DNA of 64,000 bases from Stieleria magnilauensis. GTDB lineage: Bacteria > Planctomycetota > Planctomycetia > Pirellulales > Pirellulaceae. Every line of letters starts with the position of its first letter. Position 1 is the stretch's first letter. The notes under the pieces are model-generated. The model was given only the letters and a program-made list of their open reading frames with translations. It was not told the DNA's origin and did not search any database. Positions 46,993 through 55,562 of the stretch are shown here, piece by piece. Both the position numbers and the translations under genes were made by a program. The stretch is taken from contig CP036432.1 of the NCBI GenBank assembly GCA_007753675.1, forward strand, positions 8,000,233 through 8,064,232, given 5' to 3'.

Positions 46993-48654
46993 TTATTCGG
47001 TCGGGGCGGGTTCGATTCCCAATTCCAGCCGCTCGCGTCCGGAAAACACCGTCTCGAACAGGGTAATCGCCGCCGCATTGGACGACTTGATGTCCGAATA
47101 GGCGGCTTTGAGTTGTCGTTTCGCTTCGTCGACGCGTAATTTGTCCCCGCTCTGTTTGGCGGCCTGGACCCGTCGGGCCAACGCGATCAAGCGATATTTC
47201 CGGTCGGTCGTGGGATTATTGAGCAATTCGACCAGCGTGGCTTCAGCCTCAGCGATTCGATCTTGCTCCAGATACAATCTGGCCAGCTGTAACTTTGCCT
47301 TGCTGACATACGCCTGCATCACGGCGCTGTCGCCGGGGGGGAAATAGGTTTCGATCGCTTTCCAACCCGGGACGTCGTCTCGCTCGGCGGCTTCCAAATA
47401 CTGCTCTTCGATCGACCCCCGCTGGGGGACTTGGTCGGGGCGCAACAGGTCCGCCACGGCGGGGCGTTTGACTTGGGATGCCGTGGCGATCCCCAGCCCG
47501 ACGGCCAGGATCGGAACCAGGCTGAGTGCGATCATCCGTTTTCGACGTCGAGCACGGTTTTGTTTTTCCTCATCCGCGACCCGTTGCAAACGTGCCGTTG
47601 CGGTCGCGGCGCCGGCCAAGCGACGCGTGTTGCTGCGTTGGGTCGCATCGTCACCGGTCAGCGCGTCGAGCAACGCGCCGGGTGATTGAAAGCGTTCGGC
47701 CGGATCTTTCCGCAGCAGCTTGGCGATGATCGCGACCAACCATTCCGGGACATCTTTGTCACCTCGAACGCGATCGAGCGGCTTGGGCGTTTCGTTGACA
47801 TGGGCAAACGCCAGGGCGAGCGGATCATCGGCTTCAAACGGAGGGCGTCCGGAGAGCAGGTGGTACATCGTCACACCCAACGAATACAAATCGCTGCGCG
47901 GATCCACCGGCCGACCTTGGACCTGTTCCGGGCTCATGTACCGTGGCGTTCCAAGGGTCAGCCCCGCCTGGGTCAAATCGGCGCGACTGCCGTCGACGTC
48001 GTCGCCCAATCGGGCCAGGCCGAAATCGGCAACTTTGACCGACCCCGCCTTGGACCACATGATGTTCTCGGGTTTGATGTCACGGTGCGTGATGCCCTCG
48101 ATCGCCGCCGCGTCGAGTGCGGACGCGACCCCGTAGAGAATCTCGATCGCCTGCTCGGGACCGACGGTCCCGTTGCGTTCGAGGTATTCGCGAAGGTTTT
48201 GCCCGGAGATCAGTTCTTGGGCGATGTAATGTCGCGAGGCGTCTTCACCGACTTCGTAGATTTGGACGATGTTGGAATGATTCAGCTTGGCGGCCGCCTT
48301 GGCTTCGCGGCGGAAACGCGTGATGTAGTCTCGGTCACGGGCCAAGTCGGGGCGCAACACCTTGATCGCGACATCGCGTTCGAGCGCCATGTCTCGGGCG
48401 GCGTAGACGTCGGCCATGCCGCCGCGACCGAGACGGCTGAGGATCAGATAGCCTGCCAGTCGCGATCCGACCAAGCTGGCCGTCGAAAGTGGCAGCGGTA
48501 TGGATTCGGTGACGCTCGCTTTGTTTCCCGCTGCCGAATCGCCAACCGAATCATCGGTCGTGGCAGCTTGCTGCCATGTCGCGTCGGTGGTTTCCCTCGC
48601 ATCGCCATCGCGGGAGTCTTCGTCTGACGAATCATCAGCTGCGGTCTTGTTCAT
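46993..48654 (-). CDS. Membrane-bound Ser/Thr protein kinase (PknB-like)
   Basis: About 553 residues from ATG 48654 (GAGAG five bases upstream); GTG 48711 overlaps the larE stop and is an alternative. Acidic N-terminus of about 60 residues. Kinase domain 68-335: GRGGMADVY loop, AIKVLRPD (Lys), HRDIKPENIMW, ADFGLARLG, GTPRYMSPEQ. Then a basic stretch and one membrane helix (MIALSLVPILAVGLGIATAS), and a C-terminal helical region likely outside the cytoplasm. Last gene of the methyltransferase - larE - kinase operon. Confidence 0.92.
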   Translation of the reverse strand: MNKTAADDSSDEDSRDGDARETTDATWQQAATTDDSVGDSAAGNKASVTESIPLPLSTASLVGSRLAGYLILSRLGRGGMADVYAARDMALERDVAIKVLRPDLARDRDYITRFRREAKAAAKLNHSNIVQIYEVGEDASRHYIAQELISGQNLREYLERNGTVGPEQAIEILYGVASALDAAAIEGITHRDIKPENIMWSKAGSVKVADFGLARLGDDVDGSRADLTQAGLTLGTPRYMSPEQVQGRPVDPRSDLYSLGVTMYHLLSGRPPFEADDPLALAFAHVNETPKPLDRVRGDKDVPEWLVAIIAKLLRKDPAERFQSPGALLDALTGDDATQRSNTRRLAGAATATARLQRVADEEKQNRARRRKRMIALSLVPILAVGLGIATASQVKRPAVADLLRPDQVPQRGSIEEQYLEAAERDDVPGWKAIETYFPPGDSAVMQAYVSKAKLQLARLYLEQDRIAEAEATLVELLNNPTTDRKYRLIALARRVQAAKQSGDKLRVDEAKRQLKAAYSDIKSSNAAAITLFETVFSGRERLELGIEPAPTE

Positions 48655-48707
48655 GAAGTCTCTCGAAAACGTTGTGTGGGGCTCGATCGGATTGCCCCGG
48701 GCGGGAG

Positions 48708-49631
48708 TCACTTGCCGGGATCAATGGGTTGGCCGAGCGAGACGAGTTGGCGGTTCATGCTGCCGCTGGAAAAGCCTTGCAAGTCCAGGGTGATGTAACG
48801 AAAGCCGATTTCGACCAATTGCTCTGACAGCCGAGTACGGATGGGGGCGGCGGTCAGTTGGACGATTTGGTCCGCGGGGACTTCGATGCGCGCCAGGTCG
48901 CCTTCGTGGTACCGGACGCGAACGTCGTCCAATCCCAGACCACGCAACAAGTCTTCCGCTTTTTCCACCCGCCGCAATCGCTCGACCGTCACCGGCACCC
49001 CATAGGCGATCCGGCTAGCCAGACACGGCGAAGCGGGCAAGGTTGCATTGGGCAAACCGAATCGGTGTGCGATCTCGCGAACGCCGGCCTTGTCGATGTT
49101 CAATTCCGCCAGCGGTTTCAAGACACCGGCCTGATCACCGGCGGCGATGCCCGGTCGATAATCGCCCAAATCGTCGGCGTTGGTTCCCGAAACGATCGTT
49201 GCGTCCCGAAGCGTCGGACTCTGGCACAGCTGGTAAAGTGTTTGATACAGCGTGCTCTTGCAGTGAAAGCAACGCGAGCCGTCATTGACTTGGTACGCGG
49301 GCAATTCGACTTCGCGTGTTTCCATCAATCGATGCGTTGCCCCCAGGTGCTTGGCGACCGATTGGGCCAGTTCGAGTTGCCAGGTCGCGACACTGGGCGA
49401 AACTGCCGTGACGGCTGTGACCGCGCGGGCGGTGCTGCGGAGCGCCGCGGCCAATACCACGCTGCTGTCGACCCCGCCGGAGAACGCGACGGCGATCTCA
49501 CCGCGGCCGTCGAACCAGCCAATCAGCTCGGCCTGCAACTGCGCCACCGAGCGGGCGGGCGCTGTGGGGGCAGTCGAGCGGTCGGCAGTCGAGCGGTCGG
49601 CGGGCAGTGGTGTGGAAGAATCAGTCGTCAT
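48708..49631 (-). CDS. larE: LarE-type sulfur transferase, probable [4Fe-4S] form
   Basis: 307 residues. PP-loop AVAFSGGVDSSVVLAA (ATP pyrophosphatase), then DGSRCFHCKSTLYQTLY with Cys121 and Cys124, GTNADDLGDYRPG, and ASPCLASRIAYG with Cys203. LarE makes the thiocarboxylates of the nickel-pincer nucleotide used by lactate racemase-like enzymes. The CxxC plus one Cys pattern matches LarE proteins that bind a [4Fe-4S] cluster rather than the single sacrificial Cys type. No larA, larB or larC is in the window. ATGA overlap with the upstream gene. Confidence 0.87.
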   Translation of the reverse strand: MTTDSSTPLPADRSTADRSTAPTAPARSVAQLQAELIGWFDGRGEIAVAFSGGVDSSVVLAAALRSTARAVTAVTAVSPSVATWQLELAQSVAKHLGATHRLMETREVELPAYQVNDGSRCFHCKSTLYQTLYQLCQSPTLRDATIVSGTNADDLGDYRPGIAAGDQAGVLKPLAELNIDKAGVREIAHRFGLPNATLPASPCLASRIAYGVPVTVERLRRVEKAEDLLRGLGLDDVRVRYHEGDLARIEVPADQIVQLTAAPIRTRLSEQLVEIGFRYITLDLQGFSSGSMNRQLVSLGQPIDPGK

Positions 49632-50527
49632 GCATCAGGCGAATGGAAAGTGACCCGAACAAAAAAGCCGGCATCGAGTTTTCGGCCACCCGAACCGTCC
49701 AGCGTTAAACGTCCGCTGTCGACGATCGAATCAAACCGACGGGGCGAAAACGAGAACGTTTTCGGCATCTTGGATGCTAAATAGTCTACCACGTCTTCGC
49801 CGGCGACTTGCGGAGAATGCCCCGTGATGAGCAGACGAAAACCGTTCGGCGACAACAGGGACACGCAATCCTGCAACAGCGGCCAGAGGTCGCGTTCGAG
49901 TCTCCAGGCTTTGCCCGATGGCCCATGCCCATACGCCGGGGGATCCAGGACGATCGTCTGATACCGGTTGCCGCGGCGGACTTCGCGGGCGGTGAATTTG
50001 GCCGCGTCGTCGACCAGGTATCGAATCGGATGATCGGCCAGTCCGTTCAGCTGCGCCGCTGCTCGCGCGGCCGTGACGTTCGGTTTGGCGGCGTCGACGT
50101 GCGCGACTTTCATCCCCGTCGCGGCCATCACGATCGAACTTGCGCCGGTGTAGGCAAACAGGTTCATCCCGCTGGCGTCTCCACCGGTTCGGGCAGCGGT
50201 CTGACGCAGCCACCGCCAGTTGGCCGCCTGTTCGGGAAAAACACCGACGTGACCGAAGGGCGTGGGGGCGATCGGCATTTGAAATCCGTCGCAGTCGACC
50301 CGCTGGTCCGCCGGCCAAGGCGTCCGATGTTCCCAGTCGCGGGAATCGACATGGAAAACAGAATCGGCGGCCGCCCACAGATCCGGGCGGTGTTTTCGTT
50401 GGCCTTCGGCCGCCGGCGAGGGGCGGTCCAAGATCCGGCCGCCGAATGATTCCAATTTGCGTCCGTGGCCGAAATCAAGCAGCCGATAGCCGGGGCCGTT
50501 CGATCGTTCGTTCACCGTGTTGCTCAT
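49628..50527 (-). CDS. Class I SAM-dependent methyltransferase (RlmI-like)
   Basis: 299 residues. Motif I is NLFAYTGASSIVMAATGMKV, followed by HVDAAKPNVTAAR and TIVLDPPAYGHGPSG (motif IV DPPAYG). This order is that of RlmI-type 23S rRNA cytosine-C5 methyltransferases; the N-terminal PUA domain of true RlmI is missing, so the substrate is uncertain. First gene of the operon with larE and the kinase. Confidence 0.8.
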   Translation of the reverse strand: MSNTVNERSNGPGYRLLDFGHGRKLESFGGRILDRPSPAAEGQRKHRPDLWAAADSVFHVDSRDWEHRTPWPADQRVDCDGFQMPIAPTPFGHVGVFPEQAANWRWLRQTAARTGGDASGMNLFAYTGASSIVMAATGMKVAHVDAAKPNVTAARAAAQLNGLADHPIRYLVDDAAKFTAREVRRGNRYQTIVLDPPAYGHGPSGKAWRLERDLWPLLQDCVSLLSPNGFRLLITGHSPQVAGEDVVDYLASKMPKTFSFSPRRFDSIVDSGRLTLDGSGGRKLDAGFFVRVTFHSPDA

Positions 50528-50632
50528 TTCTCAAGCCTGCACTTTTGCCGAACGCCTGTAAAGGAGACTACAATAGCCATTCCCACGCGTTCCCTCCCCC
50601 CCCGCTGAACACGCACGCCTCCAGGTCCCTCC

Positions 50633-51589
50633 ATGCCCAGCCTCTCTCGATCGCGGCTCCTGTTGATTCTGTTCGCCGCCCTGGCACTCTTGTCCGCCCC
50701 ATCACTCCTTGCGCAGCAACCTGATGAGTGGGAGCAAAAAAAGGCCGAGCGATTTAAACCGTTGTCGGAAAATGAGAAGCACCAGATTGCCGCGGCTGTT
50801 CCCAGCGAGTTGGCGGCCAAACCGTTGCCCAAGCGACGTGTCCTCGTTTTTTATCGCTGCGAAGGATTCATTCACACGTCGATTCCGCATGGCAACGAAT
50901 GCGTTCGGATGATGGCGGAAAAATCCAAGGCCTTTGAAGTCGACTTCGCCGACACCTATGACGTCTTCCGGGCGGAGAATCTGGCGCGGTATGACGCCAT
51001 CCTGTTGAACAACACCACCCACATGCAATTCCCCGAACCGGCGATGCGTGACGCCTTCATGGACTTCATCATCGGCGGCAAAGGGTTGGTCGGTTTCCAC
51101 GCCGCCAGCGACAACTTCAATCGGCATCCCGAGTGCCTGGCGATCGTCGGCGGTACGTTCGCCGGCCACCCCTGGGGCGCCGGCGGCAAGTGGGCGTTCA
51201 AATTGGACGATCCCAGCCATGTCCTCAACGCCGCGTTCGACGGTTCGGGATTCTGGCACTCCGACGAGATTTACCAATACGACCCCAAGTCCTACGTCGG
51301 TACGGGCGTGCTGCGTCTGTTGGTCAGCCTGGACATGAGCAAGGAAGCCGTCTCCAGTCGCATCAACGATGGGCCGCGTGAGGTTCCTGTTTCATGGATC
51401 CGTGCTGCCGGTGACGGCCGGGTGTTCTACACCAACTTCGGCCACCGCGAGGACACGTTTGCCAATCCGGTGATCGTCAAGCACATGCTCGACGGCATTC
51501 AATACGCGCTCGGTGATTTACCGGCGGACGCCACGCCGACGGACAAAATGGAGAGCCTCGAGCCCGCCTTGGCTCCCGCTATCAGATAG
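50633..51589 (+). CDS. Secreted ThuA-domain protein
   Basis: 318 residues. Signal peptide (LLLILFAALALLSAPSLLAQ) and then the ThuA fold: KRRVLVFYRCEGFIHTSIPH, RYDAILLNNTTHMQFPEPAM, GGKGLVGFHAASDNF, GGTFAGHPWGAGGKWAF, HSDEIYQYD, ending GRVFYTNFGHREDTFANP. The family is a class I glutamine-amidotransferase-like fold linked to sugar use; planctomycetes carry many secreted copies. Substrate unknown. Confidence 0.88.
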   Translation: MPSLSRSRLLLILFAALALLSAPSLLAQQPDEWEQKKAERFKPLSENEKHQIAAAVPSELAAKPLPKRRVLVFYRCEGFIHTSIPHGNECVRMMAEKSKAFEVDFADTYDVFRAENLARYDAILLNNTTHMQFPEPAMRDAFMDFIIGGKGLVGFHAASDNFNRHPECLAIVGGTFAGHPWGAGGKWAFKLDDPSHVLNAAFDGSGFWHSDEIYQYDPKSYVGTGVLRLLVSLDMSKEAVSSRINDGPREVPVSWIRAAGDGRVFYTNFGHREDTFANPVIVKHMLDGIQYALGDLPADATPTDKMESLEPALAPAIR

Positions 51590-51730
51590 GTGTCGATCCA
51601 CCACGGCAGGTCCGTTATTCATCCAATGCCATGTGCCGCTTCGCGTAATCTTCACGACAAGTCCCTATGATCACAGGCCGATCGTGGCTGATGATGTGTT
51701 CTTCGTCAAACCGGACTTGGCAGTCGACTC

Positions 51731-52471
51731 TTGTTTCGTCTCACCCTTCTGCAGACCAATGGCTCGCGAAGAGGCAGTCGACACATCATTGACCGATCGC
51801 CCTACTTGATCGGTCGCAACGAGCAGTGCGATCTGACGTTTGCTTCGCGGTCGGTCAGCCGAAAGCACTGCAAGATCACGTTCAATGACACCGACGTCTT
51901 GATACAAGATTTGGGCAGTCGAAACGGAACCGTCGTGGAAGGGGAATTGATCGAGACTGGCGTTCCCAAGCCGCTCAGCCACCACGATCATCTGAAAATC
52001 GGCAAATACACCTTCCGCGTTTCCATACGCGACCAGGCAACCGGGAAGCCCTTTCGTTTCAAGCCGACCGATCTTTCCACGCTGTCGGGGCCACCGGTGG
52101 TTCCGGCAGACACGTCCAAAGGGGCGGCGCAACTGTTGGTCGAGCTTGATGAACTCGCGTCGGACCTGGGGCGTTCGCAGGGATCCGCATCCCCGTTGCT
52201 GCGCCGTTTCGCGGCCACCGACGAGCCGGAGATCAAGGCCGATCCGGTGAAGGCGGACGAGTCGGAACAGGACGACCAAACGTCCTCGACCACATCGATC
52301 CAGGTTGCCGACGGCGGCGTTCCCTCGACGGACCGTTTGGACGTGTCCGCGGACGACACCGAGTCGGCTTCCCCGGAGTCGCGTAAAATTCCCGATCATC
52401 TCCGCCCGAAGCGACCCAAGGATTCACAGAGCGCCGCATCAGCGGCGCTCCGGAATCTGTTCATTCGCTAG
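51731..52471 (+). CDS. FHA-domain protein
   Basis: 246 residues, apparently from TTG 51731. The FHA domain fills residues 1-100: YLIGRNEQCDLTFASRSVSR, then KHCKITFNDTDVLIQDLGSR and NGTVVEG, with the conserved R, S, H and N of phosphothreonine binding. The rest is acidic, Ser/Pro-rich and probably disordered, ending in a basic stretch. It could read phosphorylation by a Ser/Thr kinase such as the one encoded 3 kb away. Confidence 0.85.
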   Translation: MFRLTLLQTNGSRRGSRHIIDRSPYLIGRNEQCDLTFASRSVSRKHCKITFNDTDVLIQDLGSRNGTVVEGELIETGVPKPLSHHDHLKIGKYTFRVSIRDQATGKPFRFKPTDLSTLSGPPVVPADTSKGAAQLLVELDELASDLGRSQGSASPLLRRFAATDEPEIKADPVKADESEQDDQTSSTTSIQVADGGVPSTDRLDVSADDTESASPESRKIPDHLRPKRPKDSQSAASAALRNLFIR

Positions 52472-52507
52472 GTTCGATGGACCGTGTCGGTCACACGTGC
52501 GGGCGCG

Positions 52508-54220
52508 TTAGGGTTTCGGTGCGGCAGCGGCCATCACGGTCAGGTCTTCCTGTCCGACCCGGGCACAGAAATCGCCCAGCGACTCGCCTTCGTTTCGATT
52601 GGCTTTGTACGCCGAGGCGATGGCGACGATCTCGCCGGCGATCTGATCCGACGGGACCAAGTCCTTGTACAGATACGCCAATCGATTGCCCAGCCATCCG
52701 CCGCCGGCAAACAGGGTGTACTTGTCCTTGGCCTTTCCGACCAACGCCAAGTCCGCGTTGTAGGGGCGGGCGCATCCGTTGGGGCACCCGGTCACTCGAA
52801 TCGTGAACCGTTCCTTGTCTAAACCGAGTTTGGCCAGGGGTTGTTCCAGGTCGTCGATCAGACTGGGCAAACGGCGTTCGCTTTCGGTGATCGCCAAACC
52901 ACAGGTCGGCAATGCGACGCAGGCCATGGACCAGCGGCGGACCGTGCTGGTTTCCTCGGTCGTGCGAACGTTGTGTCGCTGGATGATTTCGATCAGCTTG
53001 TCTTTGTCGGCCGGATCGATGTCCGTCACGATGATGCTCTGGTGACCGGTCATCCGCAGTTCGGTGCCAAAGGTTCGACAGACCTCACGCATCATTGCTT
53101 TGAGTTGACGGTGATCGTTGTCGTACAGACGGCCGTTTTCGATGTTCAGTCCGTAGGACCATTTTCCGTCGCCCTGGTCTTGCCAGCCCATGTGGTCGTC
53201 GAAGCCGGTCACATCATCGGGCTCGCAATCGGCCAGCGGCTGGCCGAATTGCTCTTCGACCGCGCGGCGGAATTTTTCAACGCCCCACTCATCGACCAGG
53301 TACTTCATCCGTGCGACCTTGCGGTCGGCGCGGTTGCCATGGTCGCGCTGGACCTTGATCACCGCCTTGCTGACTTCGACCGCTTGTTCGGGCGTGCAAA
53401 ACGCCATCCGCTTGGCCAGCGCGGGATAGGTTTTCTTGAGGGCGGGCGTGACGCCCATGCCGCCGCCGACCAAAACGTTGTAGCCGACGATCGCACCGTC
53501 GCGGACGACGGCCAGGAATCCCAGGTCTTGCGTGTAGATGTCGATGCAGTTGTCTTCCGGCAACGCGATCCCGACCTTGAACTTTCGCGGCAGATAGGTC
53601 GGTCCGTAGAGGGGTTCAACGACCGGCCCGCCGCCTTGGAGCGTTTTTTCACCGGTCTCCGGATCGGTCAGCCACAGCTCGTGATAGGCCGGTGTTTGCG
53701 GGGCCAGCGCGGTGACCAGTTCATCGGTCAGTTGGACCATCGCCTGGTGCACTCCGTCGGCACGTTTGGCCGGGCAGCACATGACGTTGCGATTGACGTC
53801 GCCGCAGGCGGCCAACGTCGACAATTCGATTTCGTTGATGCGATTGATCGTCGCACGCAGGTCTTTCTTGAGCACGCCGTGCAATTGCAGTGTTTGCCGG
53901 GTCGTGATCTTCATCGTCGAATCACCCAGCTCGTCGCACAGATCCAATTGGGCGAGCATCTGCTGGCTGGTGATTCGGCCACCGGGGATCCGGCAACGGA
54001 CCATCATCGCGTACGCTTTACCGCCGCCGGCTTTCTTCAATTCCACCCGCTTGTCGCGATCGTCTTGCTGGTAGGTGCCGTGAAATTTCAGCAATTGAAT
54101 GTCGGACTTGCCAAAATGATCGGTCTCGGCGGCCATCTCGGTGTCGATGGTGCCCTTGAGATACTGGCTTTCCTCTTTGATTTTTTCGACCGGGCTAAGC
54201 TTCGGCGCTTCGGTAGACAT
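52508..54220 (-). CDS. cysI: Assimilatory sulfite reductase haemoprotein (siroheme/4Fe-4S)
   Basis: 570 residues, two nitrite/sulfite reductase repeats. LAACGDVNRNVMCCPAKR is the sulfite reductase signature. Cluster/siroheme cysteines: CVALPTC (C-x5-C) and GCPNGC (C-x3-C), with ITESERRLPSLI between. NVLVGGGMGVTPALKKTYPA is the repeat core. It reduces sulfite to sulfide with six electrons. No flavoprotein subunit is next to it, so ferredoxin may be the donor, making it Sir-like in function. Confidence 0.88.
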   Translation of the reverse strand: MSTEAPKLSPVEKIKEESQYLKGTIDTEMAAETDHFGKSDIQLLKFHGTYQQDDRDKRVELKKAGGGKAYAMMVRCRIPGGRITSQQMLAQLDLCDELGDSTMKITTRQTLQLHGVLKKDLRATINRINEIELSTLAACGDVNRNVMCCPAKRADGVHQAMVQLTDELVTALAPQTPAYHELWLTDPETGEKTLQGGGPVVEPLYGPTYLPRKFKVGIALPEDNCIDIYTQDLGFLAVVRDGAIVGYNVLVGGGMGVTPALKKTYPALAKRMAFCTPEQAVEVSKAVIKVQRDHGNRADRKVARMKYLVDEWGVEKFRRAVEEQFGQPLADCEPDDVTGFDDHMGWQDQGDGKWSYGLNIENGRLYDNDHRQLKAMMREVCRTFGTELRMTGHQSIIVTDIDPADKDKLIEIIQRHNVRTTEETSTVRRWSMACVALPTCGLAITESERRLPSLIDDLEQPLAKLGLDKERFTIRVTGCPNGCARPYNADLALVGKAKDKYTLFAGGGWLGNRLAYLYKDLVPSDQIAGEIVAIASAYKANRNEGESLGDFCARVGQEDLTVMAAAAPKP

Positions 54221-54394
54221 CGAGTCAAAAATCCTGTGTGATATCGTTTCGCGGGTCGGGGACCTGGCGAGAGAAGAACTGTGAATCTACGCGAACTATA
54301 ACGCTCAATCGCAATTCCCACTATGGTAAACCCATCGGCCGATCACAGGCTGGCAGAACAGGGGTGCGACGAGCTGACGCAACACGAGGCGAAC

Positions 54395-55288
54395 ATGACG
54401 GCAGTGATTTTGGATGGAAAACAGGTTGCGGCAGAAATCCGCGCAGATCTCGCCAAGGAAGTCGCAGATTTTGTTGCCGGCGGCGCCCCGCCACCCTGCC
54501 TGGCCGCCGTGTTGGTGGGCGAGGACCCCGCCAGTCAGGTCTACGTGCGAAACAAGGCGCGTGCCTGCGAAAAAGCCGGCATCGACGGCCGCACTCATCG
54601 CTTGCCCGCCGACGCCGGTCAAGACGAACTGATGGCGTTGATCGCTGAACTCAACACCGACACCAACGTCAACGGCATCTTGGTTCAACTCCCGCTGCCG
54701 ACAGGCTCCGGCGTGGAGTACGACGAGCGGGAAATTCTCGACGCCATCGATCCGCTCAAGGATGTCGACGCCTTTTCGCCCGTCAATGTCGGCCTGTTGA
54801 TGCAGGGCCGGCCGCGATTCCTGCCCTGCACCCCGCACGGCATCGTTCAGCTGCTCGGGCGATCAAACCTGTCGGTCGCGGGGAAAAAGGTCTGTGTCGT
54901 CGGGCGCAGCGACATCGTCGGCAAACCGATGGCGATGATGCTGGCCCAGAAAACCGGTTCGTGCGGCCCCGACGTCGCCAATGCCACCGTGACGATCGCC
55001 CACAGCCGGACCGCGAATCTGGCCGACGTGTGCCGCGATGCGGATTGCTTGATCGCCGCGATCGGCCGCCCCGAAATGATCACCGGCGACATGATCAAAC
55101 CCGGCGCGATCGTGATCGATGTCGGGATCAATCGCGTCGGCGACAAACTGGTCGGCGACGTGGCCTTCGATCAGGCCAAAGACGTCGCCTCGGCGATCAC
55201 GCCGGTTCCCGGCGGCGTCGGCCCGCTGACGATCGCGATGCTGCTGCACAACACCCTGGCAGCGGCGAAACTGCAAAGCGGCCGTTAG
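54395..55288 (+). CDS. folD: Bifunctional methylenetetrahydrofolate dehydrogenase/cyclohydrolase
   Basis: 297 residues from ATG 54395, the usual FolD length; the 24 upstream codons are not family-like. Signatures: AAVLVGEDPASQVYVRNKAR then ACEKAGI (catalytic Lys region), GILVQLPLP, DVDAFSPVNVGLL, PCTPHGIVQLL, VVGRSDIVGKPMAMMLAQ and TPVPGGVGPLTIAMLLHNT. Makes 10-formyl-THF in one-carbon metabolism. Confidence 0.95.
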   Translation: MTAVILDGKQVAAEIRADLAKEVADFVAGGAPPPCLAAVLVGEDPASQVYVRNKARACEKAGIDGRTHRLPADAGQDELMALIAELNTDTNVNGILVQLPLPTGSGVEYDEREILDAIDPLKDVDAFSPVNVGLLMQGRPRFLPCTPHGIVQLLGRSNLSVAGKKVCVVGRSDIVGKPMAMMLAQKTGSCGPDVANATVTIAHSRTANLADVCRDADCLIAAIGRPEMITGDMIKPGAIVIDVGINRVGDKLVGDVAFDQAKDVASAITPVPGGVGPLTIAMLLHNTLAAAKLQSGR

Positions 55289-55351
55289 ATGCGAGTCGAC
55301 GCGTTTCGAGATCGCGTGATGAACCGTTGCCTCCGGCATGGTCGAGAGAGA

Positions 55352-55502
55352 AAATGGGTCAAAAAATGGGTTGGTCAAAAAATGAAGGCAGCTGCTCGGA
55401 CTCGATTGGCGAACCACCCCATCGCTCCTCCTGCCTCATTTTTGCTGCCCCCATCCATCTCTGGCCAACCCATTTTTTGACCAACTCATTTTTTGACCAA
55501 CC
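55352..55502. repeat. Large imperfect inverted repeat between convergent genes
   Basis: Left arm (55355-55384) has two GGTCAAAAAATG units 16 bases apart; right arm (55464-55502) has the reverse complement twice at the same spacing. A further related pair (GAAGGCAGC and GCTGCC with CTCATTTTT) lies inward. The structure separates folD from the convergent methyltransferase gene. Each arm has A6/T6 tracts, so it may end transcription from both sides, or be a REP-like element. Confidence 0.8.
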
Positions 55503-55562
55503 CCTGCTTTACGCCCGTTTCGGCCCCATCAAGCATTGGGTCGAACAGGCTTAGCGGGACGC

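Noticed and set aside
48708-49631. NAD synthase or asparagine synthase
   Set aside because: The PP-loop is shared, but CFHCK and SPCLASR are LarE-specific.
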